Assembly: GCA_905116865.2 (NCBI GenBank)
Contig: CAJHNH020000711.1
Coordinates: 151,001 to 215,000, forward strand
Reading direction: 5' to 3'
DNA length: 64,000 bases
DNA from: Candidula unifasciata
Taxonomy: Eukaryota > Mollusca > Gastropoda > Stylommatophora > Geomitridae
Shown here: positions 52,926-64,000 of the stretch, in pieces
Layout: each line of letters opens with the position of its first letter
Position numbering within the stretch: the stretch's first letter is position 1
Translations under genes and position numbers: made by a program
The notes under the pieces: model-generated
Database searches by the model: none
Seen by the model: the letters and a program-made list of their open reading frames with translations, nothing else
Told to the model about the DNA's origin: nothing

Positions 52926-53633
52926 TTTCTGGGATTTGAATCTGTTTTATTCTCCTCTTTGAGATGTTTATCTTACAGAATACAAATCTCGATGTAAAAA
53001 CGTAACAATAAAAACAGGGGGGGGGGGGGGAGAGGCTGGGATTTGCTGTTGTCTTATTCTATCCTCGAGGTGGTAATCTTACGGAAAGCAATTTTGAAGG
53101 GGCAAACAATGATCCTCCGACTGATTAAGCATTCGAACAGCAGGGGTTTCCTTTTCTTCTGCTGGTCCCGGTTTTATATAATATTATTTAAAGTTTGGTG
53201 TCGTTTATTTATCGATATCATGGCACTCCGAACAGATCTATTAATTCTAATTTTCTCTGTAATTGTATATAATGAGTTAACAAAGCAGATGCCCCAGGTA
53301 AAAACTGTCAAATAGCAACACACTGGAAAAAAAAAGCACCAAAAAAAAAAAAAAAAAAACAGATTCCACTTAAAATGTACATACCAGACTAACAGTAATA
53401 TCAAAGGTAATTATTGAAGCGAAACCGTCAATGAAGATGTTAGATATATATTGTCTGATGGCAACTACAGGAGTGACAGTCGATTTGATGTATTAACTTT
53501 TGAAAATATATTCACAATTTAATATATTCACGGTGCACAAGTTTTGATCATCGTGCTTATGATGTAGGAATGCATTAACAGTAAACAAGGCATAAGTCAC
53601 TCGGGGATAAAGTTTAATTTCAAACAAAGTTAG

Positions 53634-53740
53634 TTGCTTGACCTTTACAGGACGTTGCAGAATCTTCCCCAACAATTTTTTAGGTGTTAGTGATTTCATT
53701 GGCAATTTTAGGTCAGTAGTTTGCCATCAAAAGTCTGATC
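53634..53740 (-). mobile_element. SINE D fragment
   Basis: GACCTTTACAGGACGTTGCA, GAATCTTCCCCAACA and TTAGGTCAGTAGTTTGCCAT correspond to the family D 3' half. Confidence 0.6.
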
Positions 53741-53872
53741 CTGTAAGAAGACTGACATCAGACAGGGCACCACACAGAGCAATTTTGTACAGATACAATG
53801 GCATTCAAAACCAGAGGTCAACCATGCAAAACATAGACTGCAGAAATATCAAGAGACACGAGTTCAGTTGAG

Positions 53873-54800
53873 TTGAGTCAAGAATTGACATCACAGAACT
53901 CGGGTCATTCCCATGCGTGCTCCTTCCTCATCTTCAACAGCTAGCGAAAAGTTCCAGTACTGATGGTACCGGTCACAATCTGGTTATATGTCCGTCTTGC
54001 CTTTCCTCTGAGTGTAGTGAGTCGGCCAGACCCTCTGGTTACACTCAGGTGCCTCATTCTCTTTAGGCCATAATAATCTTGTTTCTCTACTGATTCCGTT
54101 GCTTGTTCCCAAAGGGCCTTGATCACATTTTCCTTGTCATGTATCAGTTCACCAACCAATGGTGCAGATCCAGCTAATCTGTCTGACTGTTCATTACCCA
54201 CCACGTTGGCATGGCCTGGAGAAAAGATCCAAAGTAAGCTAACTACCCGTGACCTTTCCAGTAAAGTTTTCCACTCTGCTTGAAGCATCACTGTCTTCAC
54301 CTTTTTCAGCATGCTTTCAGAGTCTGTTACAATTACGACATGTGTATGCATCATTTCTCTAGCCACCGGAGAGCTGCAGTTACCACCTCCACCTCCATTC
54401 TCATGCTAGATGTTATAGTGTCGTATGCTAGGCTGTCCTGAACTGAAGATCTTCTTCTGGCTTTCGCTACGAACCCCAAGGCACTTATCTTTCCTCTCAA
54501 CACCGAACCATCTGTAAAGATAATCAAATCACCTGGGCGTGAATAGTCGCAAATCAACTGTTTGACTTCCACCTCCTTAGCACCCGCTGGCCACTCTGCA
54601 CACCCGGCCCAATGTTATCATGACCCTACACAGGTCAGACTTTTTTGCTGGTACTCTGACCCACTCCTCTCCTCGCCCAGTGTTCTCCAGCATGCAAACT
54701 TGTCTTACTGTGTCTTCAGAGACACCGACAAGTACTTTATACGAAACAAACAGAAGAGCCCGTTCCCAAGATCTCTTCCTGCCCTGACGCCGCACTGTAT
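53873..54800 (-). pseudogene. LINE-H RNase H domain and C-terminus, best copy
   Basis: Two minus-strand frames (54351-54572 and 53941-54366) give an RNase H fold in order: LIIFTDGSVLRGKIS (first Asp), MRMEVEVVTAALRWL (Glu), VVIVTDSESMLKKVKT (Asp), LLWIFSPGHANVVGNEQSDR (last Asp). Then come the tail ALWEQATESVEKQDYYGLKR and TTLRGKARRTYNQIVTGTIS. The catalytic acidic residues are all present, but a shift separates the frames and the reverse transcriptase is missing. Known: RNase H at the C-terminus of the LINE polyprotein is typical of the I group. Confidence 0.88.
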
Positions 54801-54814
54801 TCCAGGGGTAGAGA

Positions 54815-54980
54815 ACAGAAGAGGTTTGCCATTGCTATTTAAACAGTCAGCTCTCAATACCAATGTTGACACCAACGCGAAGCGATCCGCTGCTAAATCA
54901 CCCACAGCTGCCATCGAACGCGGCAGCACGAAATTACGAAGCGTATTCACAACGCAACAGCTAAGCCACAGACTCCGATA
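54815..54980 (-). mobile_element. SINE D, diverged
   Basis: AGGTTTGCCATTGCTATTTA, CAATGTTGACACCAACGCGA, CATCGAACGCGGCAGCACGA and CTAAGCCACAGACTCCG. The tRNA-like end is at the right. Confidence 0.7.
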
Positions 54981-55806
54981 CCGAATGTTGTTGAGTGAAG
55001 TCTTCTTCTTCTGTTTTCACAGCAGTGGCGAGGCTTGAACAATTCGCATGTATAAGCGATTAAGACAAAATTATTATTTCATGAAGTAAATTATCATTAT
55101 CATCATCATCATTATTATCTTTATCATTATAAATGGTATTCAATTATGCCGTTGGTTCAGATTGTGAGAATTAGTTACAATGTGACGAGGACATGCTTAA
55201 TAGATTACAGAAAAGCATTTAATAAGGTGAAATTCGATGAACTTGTCAAAATATTGACATATATTAACATCGATGGAAAAGATTTCAGAATAATTAAGAA
55301 TATTTGTTGGAAGCAAATGGCAACTATTAAAATTGGACATAGAATGGGCACATATGAACAGAACACACAAGGAGTATTACAGGGTTGTGTTTTGTCACCT
55401 GACCTCTTCTCTCTCTGTGGCGAGTTGATTTTGAGAGAGATCAAAGATACACACGGAATTAGAGTGGGAGGGTATAATATAAACAGCATACTTTATGCAG
55501 ATGACACAGTATAGATAGCTGAAAATGCAAATGATCTACAAGAATTATTGAATATTGTAGTGAGGGAGAATGCAAAAAAAAAAAAAAAAAAAAAAGTCTG
55601 TCCATGATTATAAAGAGAACGGAGGTAATGGTTATATCAAAGGAAAGAATACCATCACAGTATGATATTAGAATAAAGGGTAAGAAGTTAATCCAAGTCG
55701 ATAAATTCAAATATCTGGGTACAATCACAACATCAGACGAAAGAAGTTTGCCAGAAATTAAGAGCAGAACTGACCAGGCTAAGGCTGCATTTCACAGAAT
55801 GAAGAA

Positions 55807-56010
55807 CATCTCGTGCAACAGATCCCTCTCTTTGGATGTCAAAACGTGCAACAGATCCCTCTCTTTGGATGTCAAAACGTGCAACAGATCCCTCTCTTTG
55901 GATGTCAAAACGTGCAACAGATCCCTCTCTTTGGATGTCAAAACGTGCAACAGATCCCTCTCTTTGGATGTCAAAACGTGCAACAGATCCCTCTCTTTGG
56001 ATGTCAAAAA
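55807..56010 (+). repeat. 33-bp in-frame array, 6 units, inside the LINE ORF
   Basis: TGCAACAGATCCCTCTCTTT plus GGATGTCAAAACG, six nearly identical copies, coding CNRSLSLDVKT in the reverse transcriptase frame. One copy corresponds to normal RTE sequence (N..L..DVK.RV), so the array expanded from within the gene. Confidence 0.95.
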
Positions 56011-56220
56011 GAGAGTACTAAAATATAATGCAGGTCCTATATTGCATTATGGTAGTGAATCATGGAATGTGAATGCACAAATTAGAAAGGAGACGGAAAT
56101 GTAGTTCCTCAAACGATTGTTCAGGATCCCTTGGACTGCTAGAGTAACTAATAAGGATTGCTTTAAAGAAGCTAACGAAAGCTAGAAGGAAAAGATAAGC
56201 ACTGTTCTCTGGTCATGTGA

Positions 56221-56320
56221 TGAGAGGGAGAATATTGTGACGACTGGGAAGATGAGAGGGAGAATATTGTGACGACTGGGAAGATGAGAGGGAGAATATT
56301 GTGACGACTGGGAAGATGAG
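56221..56320 (+). repeat. 32-bp array, 3 units, at the LINE 3' end
   Basis: GATGAGAGGGAGAATATTGT plus GACGACTGGGAA, three times. It is derived from the RTE C-terminal coding region (the MRGRENIVTTGKM motif). Confidence 0.9.
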
Positions 56321-56579
56321 AGGTAGAAGAGGGAGAGACAGACCGAGGGCGATGATGACGGACGTATTGCGACGGTGGCAGGGAAGGATATCATCGATGG
56401 AACTGATTTAGAGGACAATGGACCACGATCTGTAGAGATGTGTGAACGCCTATACCAGTCGGCAGGGTACGTAGTGATGATGTTGGTTCAGATTGTAAGA
56501 ATTATTCAGGATTTGATGAGAACATACCTTCTTTTGTTTCTGAGTTTAATTCTGCGGCCCTTTTTGTCAGCAACCTAGC

Positions 56580-57240
56580 TCACGGAGTCGTTGAACGACA
56601 CAACTGTTTTATCGTCTTCAACAAAACATGTTTTAATAGACGTCAAAGAAAGCCTGGAGCGTCTGTTCTGTGATTGCGTGATACGGAAATACGTTTTTAT
56701 TGCTTTGAATGAAGAGAACGACGTCTTTACCGAGAACTGGTTGCAGGATAGGTAATATTAGTACGCTTGGATACTTTTCTGATAATCCTTCGTAGAGAGC
56801 ACTAGAAGTGAGAAACTAATCCTCAAATTGGCAGATTTAAGTAATGATCTGGCGAGTATATGGAAGCAAAGTTCTGTCCACGAACAAGAACAATTACAAT
56901 ATCCTTCACATAACATTTTCAAACAATGTAAGGTTTAACTTGGAAAGTTTGTTGAATACTTGGTATGCTTTTCGAAATCCAGAAGAGTTAAGATCTCAAA
57001 TTTGCCAAACTCTGCGTATCTGTTACTTAAGTGTTGCGAGACAGAGTCATTAACTTCACAAAACAAAACACGTTATTGTGATTTTTCTGTCATCTACTTT
57101 CCGCTGCTTCTTTCTTATAAGTTCACTTCTATCATCTTCTGCATCAGTTTTATCACATCATGTATCACATTTATTAGAAAGTTCTATCAGTTCACTCAGA
57201 AATTCTTCAATTTTCCTCAAGCAATAGTTGATATCAGATT
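56580..57240. other. No recognised feature
   Basis: AT-rich sequence between two LINE remains. The frames here are short and show no known motif. Confidence 0.3.
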
Positions 57241-57249
57241 GTAAGATTA

Positions 57250-59345
57250 TCACCACAATGATTGATATAAGAAAATTAAGCGACCTAGACAACCAAACAC
57301 AGCAGAAATGACAGTGAAGATGTCTGAGCGAACAGCAACAAGTGACAGTATAGAAACAACATGGCAAATATTTAAGAGCACGCTCTCAAACAGCTTAACA
57401 ACACACCGTGGTCTCAGATAATAGACAATAGGAACACTCAGGAAAAGAACAGCGTAGTAAAGTGATAAGGTAAAACAAGCAGTGACAATTAAAAAGGAGA
57501 AATATAAGAAATGGCTGGGATCCCGCACAGATGGCGACTGTATTGCGTATAGAGAAGCAAGGCGAAATTTGCAAGAGAAATCAAACAAGCTAAGGAAACA
57601 TCCTGGATCATGTCTGGGGGAAAATGTGACCAAACTGTGTGCTTATTCTAGTAGACAGTTTTACGAAACCATTGCAAAAATGAGAATCAGAGATGACCCA
57701 TTTTAACCATTAGAATATGTCAATGACAGTCGAAGTAGAACCATACATGAGGAGGGTAAGATAAGACAGAGAAAGATGGAAAGAATATTTCGAAACTTCT
57801 CTGAACGTAACAGAAAATGAAGGAACGGTACCATTCACCTTCAGGCATACATACGATGAAGAGCCTGGAATAATTGAACAAGAGGTCAGAGAAACAATCA
57901 GGTGCAGTCCAACAAAATAAGGCCGCTGGTTTTGATGGAATTACAGGTGAGGTAATACAGAAACTGGTGTCACCTGGCTACTTCATGTATTTAGGAAAGT
58001 TAGGAATGAAAGAACTGCACAAATAGCCTTGAAAAGAGTCATCATAGTGTAAGTATAGAAAAGCAAAGGCAATAACAAGAAGTTAGTTGCATATCCTTTA
58101 CAGGACATTGTAGAACCAACCCTAGCCTTTTTTGGCTGTTGTGGTATTTCTAGGCAAATTTACGTCTCGTAGTTTGCCATTGCCTCTGAACGATCGGCTT
58201 TCCGATGCCATAACAAATAAGTAAGACTGTAACATTTATAGAGTTATCTCTCTTTTGAGCCACGAAGGTAAAATTTTGCCAAGATTCTGGAACAACGAGT
58301 TAGATCTGTCGTAGAACCAATTCTGAGCCAAACACAGGTCGGATTCAGGAGAGGAAGAGAGTGTACTGACGCTTTTTTTCGCCCTAGAGCAAATTAGCGA
58401 AACAAAAAAAAAATAGAACGCAGCCACCAAATGAAAACAGCGTTTGAAGATCAAGAAAATTCTTTTGACAAAGTGAACAGACTTACTATAGGATGTCCTT
58501 GAAAACTATGGAATAAATGGAATAGTGCTAGATGACTGTGTAAGAGCTTCTTACAGCGAAAGTGAAAGCGTCATCAAAACAAGAGCTGGCCTCACACTGG
58601 TTTCCAGTAACATCAGGAGTAAGTCAAGGGTGTGTTCTTTCAACTTTACTTTTTTATAATATTCATGGACAATATTAATCACGTAGACATAACACCATCA
58701 TATGTCGATGAACAAGAGGACTTCAATGAGCTGCTCTTTGCCGACAATCAGTGCATATTCTACTGTGAAAGTAAACAGGTGCAGGACCACACATATAGCA
58801 ACTATACGACAGTTGCCTTAAACATAACATAAAGATCTAAACTAGAAAAACAGAAGTCACTAGAATAAGTAAGGAGCAACAAACCATCGAAATAAACATC
58901 AAAGGTAAAATGGATAGATAGAAACAAGAATCTAACAAGCCAGCAATGTCACCCACCAACTTCCTCCAATTCTAAAACACCCTGCTCTCCTAATAGAGAC
59001 AAAAGGGCAAATTATAAATACAATATTTATACCGACTTTAGGTGACCAATGTCAGACTTAAACAGTAACACAAGAAGACGAGAGAAAACTTACCCACCTG
59101 CGAGATAAGATGTTTGAGAATGGCTGTGAATAAAACCAGAAGATATCGAGTAAGAAACGACGAATTTATTGAGAAAAAAAAAAAGAATGAAATGGTTTGG
59201 CCATCTAATAAGAATGAAACCAACGGTACCAGCAGCAAAAGCGTACATCCTGAAAATCGAAACACCAAGATGCAGGGGAAGACCAGAAAGAATATTGATT
59301 GAATGAGTCACTGACACCTTGAGACTACACAACATCACGGCATAT
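57250..59345 (+). pseudogene. RTE-like LINE, second family, heavily decayed
   Basis: In order, with many stops and shifts: TWQIFKSTL..PWSQIID; YREARRNLQEKSNKLR; RWKEYFETSLNV; an NKAAGFDGITGEVIQKL motif (57910-57965); QTGFRRGRECTDAFFALEQI (58330-58390); LENYGINGIVLD; GVSQGCVLSTLLF-like (58615-58650); LLFADNQC (58735, in place of YADD); RMKWFGHLIRMKPTVPAA; and RCRGRPERI. This is a complete reverse transcriptase order. SINE D (58083-58205) interrupts it. Confidence 0.8.
58083..58205 (-). mobile_element. SINE D 3' part, inserted in the LINE
   Basis: AGTTGCATATCCTTTACAGG, ACATTGTAGAACCAACCCTA and CTAGGCAAATTTACGTCTCG plus TAGTTTGCCATTGCC. It is truncated before the tRNA-like head. Confidence 0.72.
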
Positions 59346-59517
59346 TAAGCGCCCTGGCTCGGCTGTCGATCGTTTGATGAACTGCGATACCTAGCGGCAT
59401 AAGCAGATAGTGACAAAATAACAAGAAAAGAATTGATATCAAGAAATTGTGTCTGCAGTATTTTGAAAAGACTGCTGACTTAGACAATATATTTGAAGAA
59501 ACGTTGAACTAAAATTT

Positions 59518-59750
59518 GAAATCACTCCCTTGTGGGATGCTATTTTTCATTATTTTGAAGCCCTACTCTGGCTCTTGTCAGGGACCACAATATAGCCCGG
59601 TCATAAATAAGGTCTAATGGCTGAACGCGGTTTCCTGGACCTCTCCACGGGTGATCCTCATCCACATGGTGGCACTTTTTGTCATCGGGTGTTTATCGCT
59701 TGTGTGATGTCCTAGTGGGGTAAAATGTACTACTACTACTACTAAAAATT
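59518..59750 (+). mobile_element. SINE-like repeat (family F)
   Basis: ATCACTCCCTTGTGGGATGC, GAAGCCCTACTCTGGCTCTT, GGTGATCCTCATCCACATGG and a TACTACTACTACT tail. Confidence 0.8.
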
Positions 59751-59869
59751 TTAATTTAATTCTGTCAGCAACGCAGCACAAGCGTATACAAGCAGCGATT
59801 TTTTAGAATATTATGACTGAAGCGCTAGGCTGGAAACAAAGGGGCGAGGTTTTTAAAAATTTTATTTGA

Positions 59870-60840
59870 TTTAATTCAAGAACCGTCACCACAGCACTCA
59901 CGGCATTCCCATAAGCGCTCCGTCCCCATCGTCGGCAGCCAGCGAAGAGTTCAGATACTAATGGTGCCAGTAGCATTCTGATCAAACGTCCGTCTTGCCT
60001 TTCCTCTTAGCCTCGAGCTTCTGCCAGAACCTACCGTCACTCCCCTCCCCCTCCTGCCCCCCCCCCCCCCTGCATCAATCTCACCAGACTGTGGTGATCC
60101 ATCTGCTCCTCCGAACTGTTCACGCTTTCCCACAAGGCACTAACCACGTCTGCCTTATTATGCATCAGTATTCCACCAAGTTGATCAGAACCTGCCAGTC
60201 TGTCCGCCTGTTCGTTTCCCAACACACCGGCTTGTCCCGGTGAAAGGATCCAGACAATACTCTTCACCCGTGTCCTCCGCAGCGAGGCATGCCACTCTGC
60301 ACGAAGCATACCTGTCCTGATCTTTCTCAGCATGCTTTCTGAGTAAGTTACAATCATAGATGTATGTGTATCGTGTTCGCTAACCAGCGGAAAGCTGCAA
60401 TGACCGCCTCCACCTCCATTTTCAAACTGGATGTTGTGGTATCATATGCTAGGCTCTCCTGCACCAAACGTCTACCATTAACTTTTGCTAAGAAACCCCA
60501 AGCACTTACTTTGCCTCTTGACACTGAACCATCTGTGCAAGTGATCAAATTCTCTGAGCGAGCATTAACTTGAATTAATTACTGAGATTCCTCCCCTGTG
60601 GCACCAGCTGACCAGTCTCTGCATTCCCGGCTCAGTGTGATTATGACGCTATACAAGTCTGACTGTTCAGGTGGCACTTTGACCCACTCCTCTCCTCGCT
60701 AATGTTCTCAAGGATGCACAACGGTCTGATTGTGTCTTCTACCTGAGCGATGCATGACTTCCCTCGTATCAGCCGCTGACCCTTAACTGCACCCAGAATT
60801 TCGTGCAAAGGGTGGTCTGTGTCTGCAGCTACCCTAACTG
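59870..60840 (-). pseudogene. LINE-H RNase H domain and C-terminus
   Basis: Minus-strand frames 60354-60548 and 60037-60357 read MITCTDGSVSRGKVSAWGFL, LKMEVEAVIAAFRWLA, MIVTYSESMLRKIRTGM and GVLGNEQADRLAGSDQLGGI. Then NKADVVSALWESVNSSEEQM and LRGKARRTFDQNATGTISI. The third acidic residue is Tyr (TYSES) instead of the Asp in the 53873 copy, so the nuclease is dead. A C run at 60058-60071 disturbs the tail. Confidence 0.86.
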
Positions 60841-61050
60841 ACTAATCATTATAAAACTTTTCTTAATGGATATTGTCATTCCGTGTTGACTTAGAGGGTC
60901 TTTAATGTCTCATTCTGTATTTTCCTGGGGGAAAAGTTAAAAAAAAAAAAAAAAGGGGGGGGGGGGGGGAGGTATCCCTTAGTAACGATCTTCGTGAGTT
61001 CGCGTGCCCAGCTTTAATCGTCTTTTTCTTTTGTCGTCTCACAGATACAA

Positions 61051-61347
61051 AGAGCGGCGTCCGTGGCTTAGGCGTTGCGAGTCCGACTCGTAATCCCAAC
61101 GTACTGCGATCGAAACTCACTGCTGGCTGTGTGGATTTTTTTTTTCGTGGTATAGGGCGTCGCAGGTCGACCCGTCCTAAAATGGGTACCAGAATGGCTG
61201 TCCTGGGGAAGCAGAGACGGCCTGCGTAATGCTGACCACATTACCCACCTAGGGCCGATCGTCTAACTGAAAAAATATGGGCACTCTTCCAATATACCCG
61301 ATGCGCCTAAGGGCGTGAAAAGGGATTTTACTTACTTTTTTACTTTA
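61051..61347 (+). mobile_element. tRNA-derived SINE (family B), near full length
   Basis: GAGCGGCGTCCGTGGCTTAG, GCGATCGAAACTCA, GGTCGACCCGTCCTAAAATG, GCTGACCACATTACCCACCT and GGCGTGAAAAGGGATTTTAC. It aligns end to end with 24673-24957. No clear target duplication. Confidence 0.88.
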
Positions 61348-61554
61348 CTGATACCATGGCTGTAGCCCAGTTTTACATTGGGCTTCTCGGGTGTCTAATG
61401 GATTTGTGAATTTTTTTTTTGCAGGCTTCTGCTACCCCCATTTATCCAGGATTTGTGGCTTTCGTCGCCGCACATTTGATTAGTATCCAGTTCCTGTCAC
61501 AAATTACAGTGGCAAAACTATGCAGCGAGCGTTGCCTTTGTGCCAGGGCCTGAT

Positions 61555-61790
61555 TTTTGCGTGTACATACGTTTTACTGGCTAATTTGTGTGCAGTTGGT
61601 TGTTCCTTGCAGCTCAGGCAGATGCATTTCGACTTCTAAGGAAGCTCCCACTTACTTAACTCTTACAACTTATTGGAATGGCAGTGGGTCTGTTCTTGTG
61701 TCCCCCGCAGTAGGACCCAATAGGTGGGGGGGGGGGGGGTTGCAAGGTACCTGAACCCCATAGGTTTCAGCACCCCTAATCATTCTTCTT
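61555..61790 (-). mobile_element. SINE-like repeat (family A), minus, partial
   Basis: GTTGGTTGTTCCTTGCAGCT, CAGGCAGATGCATTTCGACT and CTGTTCTTGTGTCCCCCGCA are the complement of the family start. A G run is at 61726-61738. Confidence 0.65.
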
Positions 61791-61799
61791 TTGCTGTAT

Positions 61800-62870
61800 C
61801 TCAAGCGCCTTTGCAAGTCAACATCCTAATAAAAGATCAGATTCACTTGTTGAATGTGCCCTTTTCAATAAATTTCTGAAGACAAAGGACATAACATTTC
61901 CTTAGTCCGTTGCAGAAGTCGTGCGCTATTTTAAAAATCTGTAACTCAGTAACCTGTTCGGTGTCAGTTGTTGACATTTGGTCTGCAACTTGTTATTCAT
62001 CATATCCTCGCATTTTTGTCTGTGGGGTGGGGGTGGGGTGGGTTATTTTTTAAATAAAAGAATAAATTTTCATTTGGCCTAATTTGGTGTGTATGAGGAA
62101 AAAAGAAAAAAAAAAAACGATTTAAAGCAGGTAATCAGCATGTTTACAGTTAACTGAGCAACGGGAACTTTTCAAAACATCAAACTGCACACGTTTCATA
62201 TACTTCTCTCTCAGATGGTCTTCTCCAGCATAAGTTTCGTGATTGGTCGAATTTCTTTTGTATGCAGGATATGCTATCAAGATAACAATAATACATCACC
62301 GCACATGTGAACTGATTTCAAATCACCGCACATGTGAACTGATTTCCAATCTCCACGTTTTTAATATTTTTTTTTTATAGATACACAATTCATTAGTCAA
62401 ACATAGATCAAAGAAATTCACAACTTTAAAAAAAAAAAACAGCAACCCCTGTGCAGTTATAAATTATACAATCATAATAGACATGGTAAAAACTAAGGCC
62501 AGGTGCAAAAATGTGTGGTGACCCGTAAAGGAATTTTCGAGATATTTGTTAAAACGCGAGGTCACGACCTATGAGACGTACTATAATTCCCTGAATGCTA
62601 ATTTAAATATATATGCTTGAAACGTGTAAAAGATATCTGTCTATAGAGAAAAGAGGAGGGGAAAGAGAAACGCGTTACAGAAAATGTAAATCCCCCTCTC
62701 CCCCGTCGATAGTTGAGAAAGTACAATCTACGTGGTGTATCCAGTTTACGGAGAGCCCATTTAAATGTTTACAGGGGAGCCAGTCATTGTAAGGCTTAAA
62801 GCTTGTAACGTTTGCAGACAAAAGCTATAGCAAGAGTACAATAAACGTATTCAGGAAAGGAAATAGTTTG
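61800..62870. other. No recognised feature except short repeats
   Basis: 62299-62345 repeats CACCGCACATGTGAACTGAT twice. The rest is AT-rich with no ORF or known element. Confidence 0.35.
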
Positions 62871-62884
62871 TTTAATTGTTGTTA

Positions 62885-63075
62885 GATGCCGCTGGGGGAA
62901 AAAAAAGGACAGCCTGCGAGCTGTATTTCATGGCCCTGGGTATTTCCCCATATGTTTTGATTTCTCTCCGCAGAATGACTGCTGTCTGCAGAAAGCGTGC
63001 ATAAAGCACAAACTCCTTAGCGCCAGCGACGAAACGCAGAGATCCGCATATACAGGCCATAAACCAAATGATGCA
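62885..63075 (-). mobile_element. SINE C, diverged
   Basis: TTTCCCCATATGTTTTGATT, CTCTCCGCAGAATGACTGCT and AAGCACAAACTCCTTAGCGC fit the family body. The tRNA-like end is decayed. Confidence 0.55.
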
Positions 63076-63424
63076 GCCAGTGAGATGAACTTGTAAACGC
63101 CAGGCCAGCTGAAGAGCAGCTTAACCTGGAGACCTACCTAATAAAAACTCCGGCAGTGTTGGGATTTGAACCGAGGCTTCCGAAAAGAGTGTCTTAAAAC
63201 ATCACTTTAGACCGCTTAGCCACGCTATTGGAACGTGCATCAATATATCATTCAATATATTTTCAAGGAATACGTAGCTATAATGAATTTTAGTATTGCA
63301 TTTTATATTTTAGTCATCATCATCATCATTACCATCATCATCATGTTTTCACATTTTCCGTTAAACGTCACAGAAAGGCACAGTTTTCAATCCATTGCTT
63401 GTTGGGTAGCAATGGATAATTTTT

Positions 63425-63780
63425 ATTTCGTGTCGATTTAGAAGGTCTTTAATGTCTCATTCCATATTCTCCTAGGGTGACCTCTTGATCTCACAGCAGA
63501 TCTTTTCAGTTGTAGCGCCTGTGGTGGCAGGTGTTCTGGCTGCATTCTTACTAGATGACCAAACCATTTGCTTTTCTGTTTCTTAAAGAATTAGGCGCAT
63601 TTTGTTGTTCCCACAGTCGGTCTGACAGTATCATTTCTCACGTTGTCTTGGATGGTCGAGTTGGCGGATTTCCTCGAGCACCTCATTTCACAGATGTTAA
63701 TTTTGTGCAGGTTAGCCTTTCAAAATGTCTAAGTTCTGGCGACACTGCTAGCACAGTGTTGGTATGAATGTACTGTTTGT
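63425..63780 (-). mobile_element. RTE-like LINE 3' fragment, weak
   Basis: The minus-strand reading KQMVWSSSKNAARTPATTGA and TEKICCEIKRSP resembles an RTE C-terminal end. GAAGGTCTTTAATGTCTCAT is shared with 60890-60915. Confidence 0.45.
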
Positions 63781-63901
63781 AATCTGTTTCTTGGCGCTCA
63801 TACTTATGTTTGGATGTCTTAATAGGAGCGTAAGCTCGTATAAAAGTGTAACTGGCTCGTTTGCATCTTGTTTCCATTTCCTGATCTTTTTCCCGCCCCT
63901 G

Positions 63902-64000
63902 GGGCTGCGTGGTCTCGAGGCATGGTGTCCGCCTAGAGTACTGGAGGTTCCGGGTTCAATCCCCTTTGAGGGCTGGGATTTTTTTTCACATGGACTAGGA
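63902..64000 (+). mobile_element. SINE E, cut by the window end
   Basis: GGCTGCGTGGTCTCGAGGCA, TGGTGTCCGCCTAGAGTACT and CCGGGTTCAATCCCC (B box), then GGGCTGGGATTTTTTTTCAC. Same family as 50574. Confidence 0.8.

Larger units (their letters stand above)
55146..56480 (+). pseudogene. RTE-like LINE reverse transcriptase, C-terminal half
   Basis: The frame 55146-55514 reads DYRKAFNKVKFDELVKIL, GVLQGCVLSPDLFSLCGELI and INSILYADDTV. The catalytic YADD is present, followed by a TAG. The frame 55604-56104 continues TEVMVISKERI, DKFKYLGTITTSDERSLPEI, KSRTDQAKAAFHRM and GPILHYGSESWNVNAQ. Then FLKRLFRIPWTARVTNKDCF appears after a stop. The order is that of RTE/BovB elements. A six-unit repeat is inserted in frame. 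The N-terminal endonuclease is absent. Confidence 0.9.

Noticed and set aside
52029..52997. Long HITVLCRYTVE open frames as a repeat protein gene
   Set aside because: The frame exists because the unit is 33 bp. There is no splice or start context, and other strands and frames are open too.

Overview
This window is animal genomic DNA, most likely from a mollusc (probably a gastropod). It has spliced genes with short exons and long introns, dense tRNA-derived SINEs, decayed RTE-like and RNase H-bearing LINEs, hAT and pogo DNA transposons, microsatellites, and many minisatellite arrays. The species cannot be named from the sequence. The closest hint is a hAT MITE resembling the SPIN type, a family known from tetrapods and from pond snails.

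Two host genes are visible, both on the + strand. The first is LIN9, the MuvB/DREAM-complex subunit. It runs from before the first recognisable exon (1356) to a stop at 26793, with 17 exons that join in consistent reading phase except at one point. In the exon at 10569-10716 the conserved frame shifts by one base next to a run of five T, either an assembly indel or a real lesion, unless a second AG 8 bases downstream is the true acceptor. The exon with the initiator methionine was not found. The second gene is PXMP4, a peroxisomal membrane protein of the Tim17/22/23-Pmp24 family. It has four exons (34502-38844) and encodes 201 residues with a complete start and stop.

Layout. 1-26.8 kb is LIN9, whose introns hold a foldback MITE (373-914), a hAT MITE nested in a SINE (1685-1887), an internally deleted Tigger/pogo element (2837-4110), RTE tails, SINEs, and tandem arrays at 5.5, 13.8, 15.6, 17.8 and 18.3/19.1 kb. 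26.8-34.5 kb is intergenic and carries a 31-bp array, RNase H-LINE fragments, a snapback palindrome (30944-31207) and a LINE ORF1 with zinc knuckles and a coiled coil (minus strand, 32764-34037). 34.5-38.8 kb is PXMP4, with a second copy of the foldback MITE in its first intron. 39-64 kb has no recognised host gene. It is layered with mobile elements: a decayed Pif1-type helicase split by a SPIN-like hAT MITE that carries about 23 copies of a 31-bp repeat, several LINE remains, SINEs with exact target duplications, and a 33-bp array of about 27 units.

Recurrent theme: several minisatellites sit inside or at the edge of mobile elements (SINE tails, the hAT MITE, LINE reverse transcriptase), which suggests that element insertion seeds tandem expansion in this genome. 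I found no bacterial-type operon, CRISPR or defence system. Most long open frames are products of repeats or transposon remains.
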